Positions 9,186 through 19,938 of a stretch of DNA of 24,660 nt are shown in pieces; within the stretch, counting starts at the first letter, position 1; each line of letters opens with the position of its first letter. Both the position numbers and the translations under genes were made by a program. The notes beneath the pieces were generated by a model. That model saw only the letters and a program-made list of their open reading frames with translations. It had not been told where the DNA came from and ran no database searches. The stretch is from Phallusia fumigata (taxonomy: Eukaryota; Chordata; Ascidiacea; Phlebobranchia; Ascidiidae). The stretch lies in contig QXVZ01004911.1 of the NCBI GenBank assembly GCA_008931825.1, positions 4,927 to 29,586 on the forward strand, given 5' to 3'.

Positions 9186-11043
9186 GGTCGCGAGTTGTCA
9201 AGTTTCAAGAAGCGATCGACAGGTGTTATGTAAAATTTGTGTTGTATTACAGATCCGATGCGAAATTAAGCTTCCATGCAAAATTCTAACAGTGAACCAC
9301 CCTACGACTAAGCATTGGTACATTTCTCTAAGTACAGTGAGAACAAAAAAACATAGAAAGCGAGTCCGAAGGCACTTTGTAGAACAACAACAAACATTTT
9401 CAAACTATGTACAAAATCGAAATAATCGACATTTCTACCGTAGACAGTGAGGGCCAGTCCATATCTAAAAACATGTATAGGTGTTTGCAAGAGATTGGTT
9501 TGTGCAGTCGAACTGTACAAGCGTAGAAAAATAGAAAATTTGTTTCAATCTTACGCGGCGTTTGGGTATTGCACGGCGCAAATGTTGGGTTCGTTGCAAG
9601 GCAAGCCGAGTTGGTTTTCAGGGTGCAAATTTTTTTACAGCATCGTTTTTAGTTTGCCACATCCAACACATTTATTCATACGGACAACTAAAATTCTAGA
9701 AGTAGTTAAAACACATCGCATGTACAAGCCAGAACAAGGTCAAGCGACAGTGCAGATTCATCTTAAGATTTGGGATAAAAGATAATAGAAAATATTTTAC
9801 TGGTTGATGTTTGTGACCCAGTAACATCTGCACCGAACCAGACCCGGCAAAAAGTGGTGGGTGTCGACATCGCGACTGTATTTGCCTAGTCACGGGACGG
9901 ACGGGAACTTTGGAATGCCGATTATAACGCGTCAGACCAACGTGACGCAATAATAGGGACCGAACACGTCAGCAATTGATTTTGCAAAACACCGGCCGCT
10001 GTCCAAACAGGCAAATTGCCAGCTCGACGGTAAAACGGCCTACGGAATTCTATTTATCATTGTTCAACTACAAAGGGTGCTCGGCGCTACGGTAAGTGCT
10101 CTATAACGCTAAGTTCGAGAAGAGAACGGCAGGGCTGCGAGCGCCAGGAAAGGAATACGTAACTAATCAAATCGGCGGTACATTTAACAAACACTTCGCT
10201 GTTGTTTGGCACCAAATATTTAACCCGAAGAGACGTGACGTCATCAGAGACCCATATTACGTCACTGCGTCGTTCGAGTGAGGCACGAGCGAAAGACACG
10301 TAAAAACAGAAGGTTTGAGGCGACATCTAACGGGAACGTATACTGGTAAAGACACATGCATGCACTAAGGACACATACAAAAGGGTGATACAAAAGGAAA
10401 TTACGGTGGAAACTGAGACGAGGTGATGAAATTAATACTTACGTCCCCTTCTTCTCGGAATGTAACCCTGTACACACAAATAATACCAGAGTTATACATA
10501 TGCTATTGAGGTTAATTCAATATCACGAAGCCTTTCTCACTTTAAATCAATATTTTGACCATGAGAAAAGACACAATTAAACAACAAGTTTCACTGCTGA
10601 CGTAAGTTACTGACGTATTACAAAACTTCTGGCACTAAAAGTGCATAGTGATGTTCGGCAGCAAGTGCTTCGCATCGTTAAACGTGTTTGCAGATACACA
10701 GGTTGTAAATTGTGTTATGGTGCAAATATGTCATAAGTTATGTTAGCCGGAAGGTATAGCTAACGTGCCACTTAGGCCAGTAACAGTGTTAGGTTGATGG
10801 AAGTTGTGTTGATCTCTAATCTATTTAAAGCTTGTAATTTGTGATATCCTACTTTGCCCACATATTGCAGCTGCAACTAAAAATTACGTTTGTTATACAA
10901 CGGCGAACTTTACGTGCAAGTCAGAGCTATTACAAACGACGAAATGTCACACAACTCCACAAGCAAACATCGCAACACACTCACTCCACAAAAGCAAACA
11001 CAATGTCGGTGCACTGAGGTGGTGATGGAAGAACAACTTACGC
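9186..11043. other. Intergenic region between convergent ClC and SPATA18
   Basis: About 1.9 kb without a supported gene. Open frames such as 9447-9785 and 10087-10326 lack domain-like content or splice context. The only structure noted is the cluster of TGACG motifs listed separately. Confidence 0.4.
9930..10615. promoter_or_regulatory. Cluster of TGACG/CRE-like motifs
   Basis: Motif occurrences: CGTCA 9930-9934, TGACG 9943-9947 (as TGACGCAAT), CGTCA 9967-9971, a full palindromic CRE TGACGTCA 10236-10243, TTACGTCA 10257-10264, TGACGTAA from 10598, TGACGTAT from 10611. About seven sites in under 700 bp is several times the chance expectation of 1-2. ATF/CREB or C/EBP-ATF dimers bind such sites. 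Function here is an inference; no promoter is expected between two convergent genes, so a distal enhancer or an unseen transcript is possible. Confidence 0.35.
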
Positions 11044-14000
11044 TTAGTACCGACGAGATCGCGGTGACGGACTGCGGCTTCTCCTTGGGCTCTGCACAAA
11101 CACAACGATTACAAAAACGTCGAGCGACAATTTTTGCTGAATAGCAAAGTCCTCGACCTTCCGCTTTCATTGCCAAGAAAAACAGGTCTTTGTTTGGCGG
11201 TCAACAGACAGTGCGATATTAATAGCAATAAAAGGTGGCACTCTTATTGATGGAATAATTTATTGCAACAAATAATCATTGAAAGTTTGTTGAGCGGCGG
11301 AACTTACCAAGCTGCTTCTGGACAGACGAGACGAGCTCCTGATTGGACTTGGCGATCTGCTGCGTCGCGGCGACGAAAGCTGTCAACAGGAGGCGCAATC
11401 GCAAGTGTTAAGGGCAAAGCAGAAAGCCAAACAAGGCACAACCAAACTGGCACAAGAATCAAGACTTGATCAGGTGTAAAAAATGTCGATTCGTCGATTT
11501 TCAATTTCACATAAAAAAAGATCATAAATATGAAGACAGGTAACTTACAGCCCCGCGGCGGGTAACACATTCCCCTTTGATGAGCACACTGCAATCCTCC
11601 AACAGTGCTGGCCAGACGTGGTATGCAACAAGAGGCGCAGAAAACTCACTGTCGTAACTTCTTCTGTACCTGTATGTGAAGCATCAGGTTATAGAAAACA
11701 AAATTTTTAAAAACTCTTCGTTTGAACACTTTTGTCTGGTTTGTTCAATACCAAACGATTTTGTTTCTTACATAGCCAGTAGTCACACAAAATATTCTTG
11801 TTTTGCTGGCAAGGCTGCGAGTTAAAACATATTAGACAGAAGGTTAGGAAAGTCACTTACCCGATTTCTTATTTTTTACAAACGTTTGCCAAATGCTGCT
11901 TTTTTTGTGAAATTTAGGAATTCGTGACATACTTAGTTTCGCTCATCAGTTCGCCATCGGTTGCCAGTGGGATATCCAGTGGTGGTTCCAATGCCTGCAT
12001 GCGATAAGCCACCTTGCACACCTCACGAATGAACGGGCTCAACAACGCGAACTCGCACTCTGGTGGGAACGAGATCTTCGGGTTCACATTCATCGCACGA
12101 ATCACGTCCTGCATTTACACAAGGTCACGCAAGGCTAAAGTCAGTTTAAAGTATATACGTTAATAAATGATATGCTCTGCAATAAACTAAAAACATGATG
12201 GAGAAAACAGATTTTTTTGTGTCACCAGGGCCTAATTACCAAACAAGTAAACGTTAATCAGCAAAAGGACGGCATTCGCCGTTTTCGCTATTTTGAGAAC
12301 CTTAGTTCGTTTTGTATAGTTAACTATGATTACAAATTTGTGTGGATCACAATATTTTTTTAACCTGCCGCAGATGGAACTTTTACGGACATTAAAACAC
12401 AAAAAATGAGTAAAATCAGTACGTTCCTATCATCTGCAAGTTAAACTCCCTTGCAGACATTCGCATCACTTTTTTTGTCAAAAACAAACCCTGTACCTCG
12501 ACACTGCGGTCGACGTCGTAGAGATCCAAGTTACGGACGATGTAGTCAGTGACAGCCTCCTCGAGACTTCCGGGCCCGCTGTGAATGGGCAGAAGAAGTT
12601 TGCGAGCGCGCAGACGGAAAGCACGGAACGCCATCTTTGCCACGTGGAAAGCTTCACAAGTGGCGATAAAAATGATTCGCTTCACCATCTCATCATCATC
12701 CACGAACCGACGTAGACGATCCTATAGTGGGAAATTTAGTAGTTACTGTTGAGGATCGTATCTTGTTTCAATTGTAAACGCAACAAATGTCCTGCCAAGT
12801 GCAAACAAAACACTACGAAAAGTCACTTAATAAAAGCAACATATTTGCATCAACTAAAAGAGTCCAAGCCATATACCAGGAAGCAACAAGTTTTATTGGA
12901 AAAAAAACCTAAAAAGTTGGAATTCTTAGAACCAAAATTGGGAATTTCGTAACTGTCACCCCACGCCCTCGAATACGCTAAATCTATTTACAACATGTAG
13001 CAATAGTGCTTGCGTACCTGCATATCAAGACGATCCACTGCATAGAGATCATTGAAACGAGCGACAAGACGCGAGTGACGAATCGAGTTGGTGAGTTCAG
13101 CATGAGTGGGCGAGGACGGTGGTGGTGGCAATGGCCGCTCGTAGTCACACAACCTTTGCACACAGTTACACGGTTAATTCCAATTCCACTGCCTCAAGCG
13201 TCGGCACACAACACACAATGCCAAAACACAAAGCAAACTTTAAACGGGGGAGTTAAATGGCAATTATCGGGTGCTGGAAGTTGAGACGAATGCCGGAGTG
13301 ATTAGAAGCGTGCAGTTCGACTGGGTCCAATTGAAAGCGAACATTCCAGGCGGTTCGCAGATACTTTGAGGAACAACGCGTCGAGGGCGGTCCGGTTTCA
13401 AGCTGATCAACCTATTATTATCACGAGACGAGTTAAAAATACATTGATTGTAAGCTAAGACGCGGTTGCCAAGCGACGTTTAAGTACTGTACTGAGCTCA
13501 ATAAATTTGTGATTGGAAGATACAAAAAGCAAAGATGTGTTTGTTAAAGTCTCATAATTTGTTTTTAAGGTTTGGAAATGTAAAAGTTGCAATCCAAAAC
13601 AAGAGTTATAAATTTATGCCAAAGCAAAATTAAACTGGATTGTTATTGGTTACACTGGCATATTGTTTTGTTCAGTTTCGCCATATGGTCAAATGCTTCT
13701 GTATCAAGCTTGAAGTGAAATATTAACGACTGACCGTTTCGCAACATCGCGCAACATTGTAATGAGAAGCCGGCGTCAATTGTGACAGGAGGCCACGCCA
13801 ACTTGTCCCGACCCGCCCGGGTTAACGCCATTCAATATCGAGCTCGGTCTTTGTTGGAGCTTGACTCCAAGCGAGGTTTAAATCAACTTGCAGCCTCCGT
13901 TTTGGAGAACACGCGGCCTCCCGCACGATCCAAAACTAAAGCAAAATTTGACTCCGCTACCAGTCCACGTTACCAGCGGTTGCCATGAAATAATTAAATT

Positions 14001-16469
14001 TGTGCAAAAAGTTGAATTGCTTTGCGACTTTAGGACGTAAAATATTAAAGTTATTCTCAAACAATTAAACACTCATCTATGTCTTAAACTTGGGGCAACT
14101 GTTTCGGTCGCAACAGCAGGGTCTATGTGGTTTGTGGTACAGTACGATGGTCGTACGAGAGGCGGTTTTCGGGGTCAAAGGGCCTCCACTACATGTCGGT
14201 GACTGGTAGCGGAGTGGCCTCAAAGCGGATCCAATGACCGGTAATCATCCGGCGGCTTGGCCTATAATCCCTTTTTATGCGAAAAATGCGCACAATGGCG
14301 CTGCGCGAGTTTCAACATACTCGAAGTGCTTACACTATCAATTCCGCTGCCACAATGGCGCGGTTAAATGGTATCGAGTGCGCCGGGCCTTTTAACACTT
14401 GTTTTGATTAGGAGCAAAACCCGAACAATGGCCTTTGTCGGCCGGCTACGCGTTCTCCGTGAGTGTCCTTGACGACCCGGTTTGCCGACTCCCAGTTATA
14501 GCTGTCGCGAACAAGTCATGCTCCAGCGATGCGCAAACTTGTAAATTTGGCGATGCGCATGCAAACAAATGGGTTTTCCACAAACACACCACATGTGATT
14601 ACACACATTAGCATTAATGCTACATTACTACGTATGAGACACAAAGCAAAAAGCAGCATGCAAAGGTACGCACACAGGTGATCTGCACCGACGAGGTGGT
14701 GGACTGCAACTACGTCGACGCAATCTGTGACATCACAATAAGTGTGGTTGTTGATGTGATAATTATGACAGGATGCTAATTATGAAAGTACAAAAGTTGA
14801 CAGTGATCCATGAATAACAAATAACCAAAATCGAACTTTACGATTTTGTACCCATCACCAATTATCTATATTTGCAAATTAGAGCCTGTATGTCAAATTA
14901 TTCTTGTGTTACGTGAATTTACACGAAAATACATTGGTTGGTGCAATGTAGTGTGCAAGATGCACATACCCCTACCTGGACTCCAAAATTTCACGCTCCT
15001 GTCGCAAAAGGCTGATCTCTCCCTTCAAGCGGTCAATCTGTCTCTCGTAATCTCCAACGCGATCCAGTTGCAACTTATAGCGGGACGCCTCCTCTCTCGC
15101 CAGGCGCAAGCTGCATATTTTTAAGTACCTATGTAAAGAAACTGACCAAATGCAATTGAACATGCAGAAAAACTTACTCGGCCCTGAGCAAAATAATTTC
15201 TTCTTCGGATGCTAGCATAGTTCCGCCGGATTCTACTTTCGTCTTTTCCAACTCCGCTTGACTGTCGTTCAGTCTGAAATGGCGACGGCAAGGTGACTGT
15301 GGAGCCGCTTTAGGGCGACGCGCAACTTTCTTTCGAAAGCGAAAACACGATCGTAAACAATGCCTCGTATCCGGTTGCGCTGAGCCGGGCTGGGTGCGGA
15401 ACAAGACGGTTAAAGGGATGTACAGTAAACAGACTGTCCTTCACGCTCTGCAAGTCTAATGACGTCGCACAATGGAAGCAACCAGCTGCGTGCGTGTCGT
15501 GTGCAAATGGGTCTCGACGTGTTTTATATTTTTTCACACAAAAAGCTTCCCTAATCTTTAACCTGCTGGGCCTAATTTTGAAACATGAGAGCGTTTTGAA
15601 ACACTATATTCGCCAGCTTTCTATGAACGCCTGATGTTTTTGCCCATTTCTGTCGTTGAACAAGTGGTACTGCCATATGTTGCAAGGATCACTTACACAT
15701 GGAAATCTCTCTGGGCCAGGTGTTGTTTATGAAAACCTTTAACAGGAAACGAAACTTACTCATCTCGAGTTGCATTCAGTTCCCCTTGAGCAGCCGACAA
15801 TTCAGTTTCGAGTTTGATCAGGTCATCGTTGTGCTTTGATTTCATCTCAGACATTTTGCGGTCCTTTTCAACAGACTCCTGTTAATATGCATAAGCAAAC
15901 CATTAGTTACATGTCCTAATGTCTCAAAAAATCAAAGAATAACTGGTATTTCTTCTCAAGATGACCTGAATTAGAGCCAGGCTTGTGTCTGAAGTTACAC
16001 TTCCTCCTGAGGCAATGAATCCCGCACCAAGCCAAGGTAGCAAACGACTTTTGAGTGTGTCCACACCTCCATAGGTGCCACCTTCTGATGCTGTTAAACT
16101 CATTGCTGTAAAAAGTTGGCTTTGGATCTTAGACGTCAGCTCGATCAGTTCACATAGTCTTCCAAGGTTCGTGTCACAGCTGTTAATCTGGAAAGCAATG
16201 TACTTGATCATAATAAAATATAAAATATCTTTCTGCTATTAAAGTTGTTATATTTAACAGAAGTAAATATTGTCATCACTTTGGGCTTGCAATTATTAAA
16301 ATAAACACAATAAGTGACATTTTTGGTAAAAGCTTAATTTTTGACAAAACTCAATAGGTATTAACACCTACAAATCACTTACAGCATAGGAATCTTTCAA
16401 TGCTGAAATTTTATCTTGCAATGCTGCATAAGTTGAACTACTTGCCAGCCTTCTTATTGTTTCAGACAT
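11044..16469 (-). CDS. SPATA18: SPATA18/MIEAP mitochondrial quality-control protein, 11 exons
   Basis: Ortholog of MIEAP, the p53-induced coiled-coil protein that binds cardiolipin and clears damaged mitochondrial material. Coding exons (5' to 3'): 16469-16383, 16187-15966, 15878-15760, 15273-15178, 15110-14976, 13153-13018, 12721-12497, 12108-11933, 11669-11549, 11379-11308, 11091-11044. All phases agree and give about 478 residues (human 538). The N-terminal domain has [17 protein letters not shown] and [14 protein letters not shown] (residues 30-103). A coiled coil covers about 104-220. The conserved C-terminal MIEAP domain has [44 protein letters not shown] and [13 protein letters not shown], matching human almost word for word. 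The tail is SR-rich ([27 protein letters not shown]) across two small exons. Exon 6 has a weak acceptor (CAAAG|G). The vertebrate SR-rich linker before the C-terminal domain is replaced by a short PPPPSSP stretch. Confidence 0.95.
13154..14975. other. Long SPATA18 intron 5 with open frames of unknown meaning
   Basis: A 1.8 kb intron much longer than its neighbours and G+C-richer in 13250-13420 and 13750-14600. It holds a minus-strand frame (13253-13411) and a plus-strand frame (13789-13988, starting after a CAG), neither recognised. RFX-type half sites occur at about 13464 (GGTTGCCAAGCGAC) and 13977 (GGTTGCCATG). It may contain a nested gene, alternative exons or a regulatory block. Confidence 0.35.
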
Positions 16470-17861
16470 TTTTGTTGTTTGTTTGGCCCTAATTACTACT
16501 GTGCAACCCAAAAGTTTAACCTGTATCACAGAAACAAATATTATTTCATAAAACAGCTATACACAGGAACAATTAAATCTGGGACTTTTTTGTTGCTGTT
16601 GCTATTTCATTTATATATGGATACATATAAATATATCTTAAACAAGCTATATCTCACTAATATCTGCAAACTAGATCCCATTGAAATGTATTACATATTA
16701 ATCATTCCCCAATAAAAGAATTGCGCCATAATCCGCTTCGACAAAAAATACCGACAACCTGGCCTCAAAGAAAATGTACATTTTCCAAGCTCTTCGACCA
16801 TAAATCGTCCTGGAAACTAAAAGTAAACCTCAAAAACGCACTCTACTAAGTTATGAGTTTACCTCTTGTGAATGAGACATAGTGTGATTACGTCAAACAT
16901 AGTGCCAACAATATCCCGGCATGTTTACTTTGCCACTTACTACACAATCACACAGGAAACCTGGGACGCTACGCATGCGCACCACGCTTCATTGATTTCG
17001 GAACAACAGAATTTTTAATTTTAGCAAAATGAGAGAAATCTCGGAAACTTTTCCTGGTGGTAAACATGTTTTGGAGCAACAAAATGTATTTTAATGTTTG
17101 TGTCGCTCATATTTGAAATATGACGTTCCGTCTTGTTTGGAAAAACAGAATAACCTACATAATAAGGCATGTCTGTAACGTTTTGGCGCATCAAAAGGTA
17201 AACATCTTGATGCTCACGACCACTGTAAACTTATAATTCAATCGTAATATCTGCACATAGAGAAGCGAGTGGAGGGTGTCCGGGGTGAAATTGCAACTGT
17301 TGGAAGACTGCAAACGTACAACATGTGATTGTTCATGTTAATTACATAATTAATTAAATGGGTTCTTTTATGTTTTATCCCTTGTTGTCTTATAGCCCTG
17401 CCGCTTTTCTTTTCTGCCAAAAAACATCCAAGTTTGCTCTGCAGCAGCTTTCTGGTACCTGCTTCTGTCATGTCCTTTTCATGATTCAGAAAAAAAGATA
17501 CACATAACAATAAATCAAGAGTAGAATGACACCTGGCTATTTCACAACTAAAAAACAAAATATATGATTATAGTTGCTGTATAAATGCAATTCAAAAAAC
17601 AAATAAACAATTCACATAGACATAGCAGAGAATGGCAAAACAAACAGTGTTTAAGTACACATACCAAGAAATGGCAAGATCCATATCCAACATACAAAAA
17701 TACAATTATTATGGAAATAAATGGTAAAAAGTATGAATATGCAAGCACCGAGAGCATAGGATGTAATAAAAATGATATGGACATTCTCTGATGTTAACAC
17801 AGTACTAAAATCAGTCATATATTGCAGATCAACATCTTTAAATCACAAGCTCACAATAGAA
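16470..17861. promoter_or_regulatory. SPATA18 5' region and LARGE 3' flank
   Basis: Holds the SPATA18 upstream region and the LARGE 3' flank. Near 16888-16981 there is an ATF/CRE-like TTACGTCA and an NRF1-like palindrome (ACGCATGCGCA, from about 16971), followed by an ETS-type CGGAA, which look like a core promoter. The remainder is AT-rich without a supported gene; a short ATG frame at about 17029 with a following GGTAAAC was considered and set aside. Confidence 0.35.
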
Positions 17862-19910
17862 TCAATACTCTTCCATGAACATTTTGTACCTTTCTTTGTC
17901 AATGTGATACTTGTCCATTAGGATTTCAATAAAACTAAGCTTGAGGTTATTCATGCATTTTCTATATTTAGGTAATGTTCGATACTTTTGCAATTCCATG
18001 CTGGGTAAATGAGGTATATGTATAATAAAACCATGTGGCAAGACAACAAATCTAAAACCCATTGCATCAAGCTCCATAATGTGCGATATTTTGTTCCAAC
18101 CAAAACCAATAAACCGCTTATCATAAAGTGGACACCTTTTTCTGCTGAGTACCACATATGGCTCAAAATCTTTTTGCCACTGAATGGGATATGGTGTGTT
18201 ACTTTTCTTCCACAATGTATAGTTGGTTGGGGCATGCCCCTGAGGCCAGACATTTTCACGGAATGTTGTAATGTCTCCACTATCTAGGTGAGATAGCAAT
18301 TCTGCTTTGGTAGAAGGCATTTCGTTTTTGTACCACAAGCTTTCAAATGCTGGTATAATATAAGCTGTAAGGTTTGAATGCATTTCTTCAGCGAGGTGGC
18401 TCAGAATATAAGAGTACAGTCCCATCATGGGTACAAAGTCAACATCATACAAAAACACAAAATCTGTGGTAACTTGCTGCAAAGCAATGTTTCTTAACAA
18501 ATTGATTGGATACACATCTTTTACTGTGTTTTGAAATACAAAATGAAATGCGATATTTTTCCTATCACTCAGTATGGTTGATCCTTGAACAAACACCTCC
18601 ACTTTCCTTGCATCAAAGTCTGAAAGAAATATTGCTACACTTATTGGACCATCCCACTGACAGCAAAGGATTTCCAGCATTTGCAGACGATCAATTGATA
18701 GATGGACCACAACGCTCACATCATTTTCTATTGGTTGGTAATTAAATTCAAAGTAAAATAGATGTGTACGATGAGGTCCAGCACTACTGGCTACAAAGTT
18801 GCTACACATGTTGTTTTCATCATAGTCAGTTATGCCTACCAAATCAGCAATATCATCATTACACACTGATATTGACTGTCTTAAAAGTGCCCCATTTAGC
18901 TCAACAAAGTGGCTTCTTAAGCTTGTAAACAATTTAACATGTTTGTATGTTTCCTCTCTAGTTTTGCGGAAGTTCCAATGTACTGCTTTAATCTGATGTT
19001 TGTTTTTAAGGTAGCAAAGGTCAAATTTTACGTGGTCTGAAAGTTGCAAGTTCCAAACACATGGCAGGGTGTGAACCATAGTAGGCATCCCTTTTATGAC
19101 AGCATTAAAAATATCTTGATCCGCCAAGGCCACTTTGTTGAGATGTTTTAAATGCTGTTTGGTCACTTTAAGCCATATTTCTTTCCAGTCTTCAGATCTT
19201 AATTTATCGCAAGATAGCAACATAACACCAGTATTGAAACCACGGCCTAGGGCAGGCCAGATAGGATTTTTTGTCTTCAATGTTCCCATGTACCAGTTGG
19301 ACTGGTTCTCCACTAACCCTATACACTCTTCCTTTTTGAACTCCTTGAATTGTTGCCATAGGTGGAATATATCACCAGAAAAAACAATATCAGTATCAAG
19401 CACAATTACATTTTTTAGGTGCCTTGGCAAAATATCTGGGATCAGCAATTTAATCAGTCCATACACTCCAGCATAATGACTGTTTGGTATCCAAGAAACT
19501 GCCTCGACATGCTCGTCAATTAGATAAAATGTAACCACAAGATTTGGCACATTCCATGTCCGAAACATTGTTCCCAGGACTGTCTTTGATAGCTTATTAA
19601 CAATTATGTGGAAGTGCAGGTGGTGTTTCCGATAAGTCAACATTGACTTTATTAAAGTTACAATTTCTCGATTCGAACTGAAACCAACACAAACCATGGC
19701 AACTTGAATTGGTGTACATTCCTCACTTGTGGGCATGTCTGTCTCATATGAGAGTTTGCTTGATTGCATGTTTTCCTGGTCTTTATTTGTTTTCACATGT
19801 TTGTGTGACGTCTTGTTCTTAGGCAATTTTGACAAAGTGTACAATAGCCACAGAAAGATAGCCAGAGACAAAAGTTTTAGCAAACCATTAATAAATTTTT
19901 TTTTAAACAT
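17862..19910 (-). CDS. LARGE1: LARGE-type xylosyl-/glucuronyltransferase, intronless
   Basis: Golgi type II membrane enzyme with two glycosyltransferase domains. LARGE builds the alternating xylose-glucuronate polymer (matriglycan) on alpha-dystroglycan. The ORF is 682 residues from the ATG at 19910 (in-frame GTG eight codons upstream is not a start). A short basic N-terminus (MFKKKF) precedes a membrane anchor at about 10-27 (LLKLLSLAIFLWLLYTL). The GT8 domain (about 65-340) has VIVLDTDIVF with the DxD at 172-174, LVENQSNWYMG, ALGRGFNTGV and ADQDIFNAVI. The GT49 domain (about 380-665) has LYDVDFVP with DVD at 489-491, GHAPTNY, DFEPYVVL and FIGFGWNKISHIMELD. Both metal-binding triads are intact, so both activities are expected. 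The coding region has no intron, whereas vertebrate LARGE has many, so a retrocopy or complete intron loss is likely. It is slightly shorter than human LARGE1 (756), mainly in the stem. Confidence 0.95.
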   Translation of the reverse strand: MFKKKFINGLLKLLSLAIFLWLLYTLSKLPKNKTSHKHVKTNKDQENMQSSKLSYETDMPTSEECTPIQVAMVCVGFSSNREIVTLIKSMLTYRKHHLHFHIIVNKLSKTVLGTMFRTWNVPNLVVTFYLIDEHVEAVSWIPNSHYAGVYGLIKLLIPDILPRHLKNVIVLDTDIVFSGDIFHLWQQFKEFKKEECIGLVENQSNWYMGTLKTKNPIWPALGRGFNTGVMLLSCDKLRSEDWKEIWLKVTKQHLKHLNKVALADQDIFNAVIKGMPTMVHTLPCVWNLQLSDHVKFDLCYLKNKHQIKAVHWNFRKTREETYKHVKLFTSLRSHFVELNGALLRQSISVCNDDIADLVGITDYDENNMCSNFVASSAGPHRTHLFYFEFNYQPIENDVSVVVHLSIDRLQMLEILCCQWDGPISVAIFLSDFDARKVEVFVQGSTILSDRKNIAFHFVFQNTVKDVYPINLLRNIALQQVTTDFVFLYDVDFVPMMGLYSYILSHLAEEMHSNLTAYIIPAFESLWYKNEMPSTKAELLSHLDSGDITTFRENVWPQGHAPTNYTLWKKSNTPYPIQWQKDFEPYVVLSRKRCPLYDKRFIGFGWNKISHIMELDAMGFRFVVLPHGFIIHIPHLPSMELQKYRTLPKYRKCMNNLKLSFIEILMDKYHIDKERYKMFMEEY

Positions 19911-19920
19911 TGTTAAATGA

Positions 19921-19926
19921 CTACAT
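19921..19926 (-). promoter_or_regulatory. AUG-stop mini-uORF before LARGE
   Basis: The bases ATGTAG, a start codon followed at once by a stop, lie 10 nt before the LARGE ATG. If the leader begins at the acceptor near 19937 they are in the mature 5'UTR. Start-stop elements can stall scanning ribosomes and lower translation of the main frame. Confidence 0.4.
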
Positions 19927-19936
19927 CCTTTCACCT

Positions 19937-19938
19937 CT
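19937..19938 (-). promoter_or_regulatory. Putative (trans-)splice acceptor of LARGE
   Basis: TGTGTTGCAG followed by AGGTGAAAGG gives a 26-nt leader before the LARGE ATG. It fits a spliced-leader acceptor or a 5'UTR intron acceptor. Confidence 0.35.

Noticed and set aside
9447-9785. 112-codon plus-strand frame between ClC and SPATA18
   Set aside because: Starts at a GTG, has no recognisable motif, and no splice or promoter context.
14500-14520. p53 half-site-like GAACAAGTCA in SPATA18 intron 5
   Set aside because: Nine of ten positions in one half site and no acceptable second half; such matches are common by chance.
17029-17325. Small plus-strand gene starting MREISETFPGG with a possible final exon near 17262-17325
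   Set aside because: The donor and acceptor phases do not give one open frame through the middle segment, and no family was recognised.
17238-17558. 106-codon minus-strand frame downstream of LARGE
   Set aside because: Mixed composition with no domain-like features; no ATG context or splice evidence.
19911-19934. Eight-residue extension of LARGE
   Set aside because: It begins with GTG, not ATG; the first in-frame ATG at 19910 gives a normal type II anchor.
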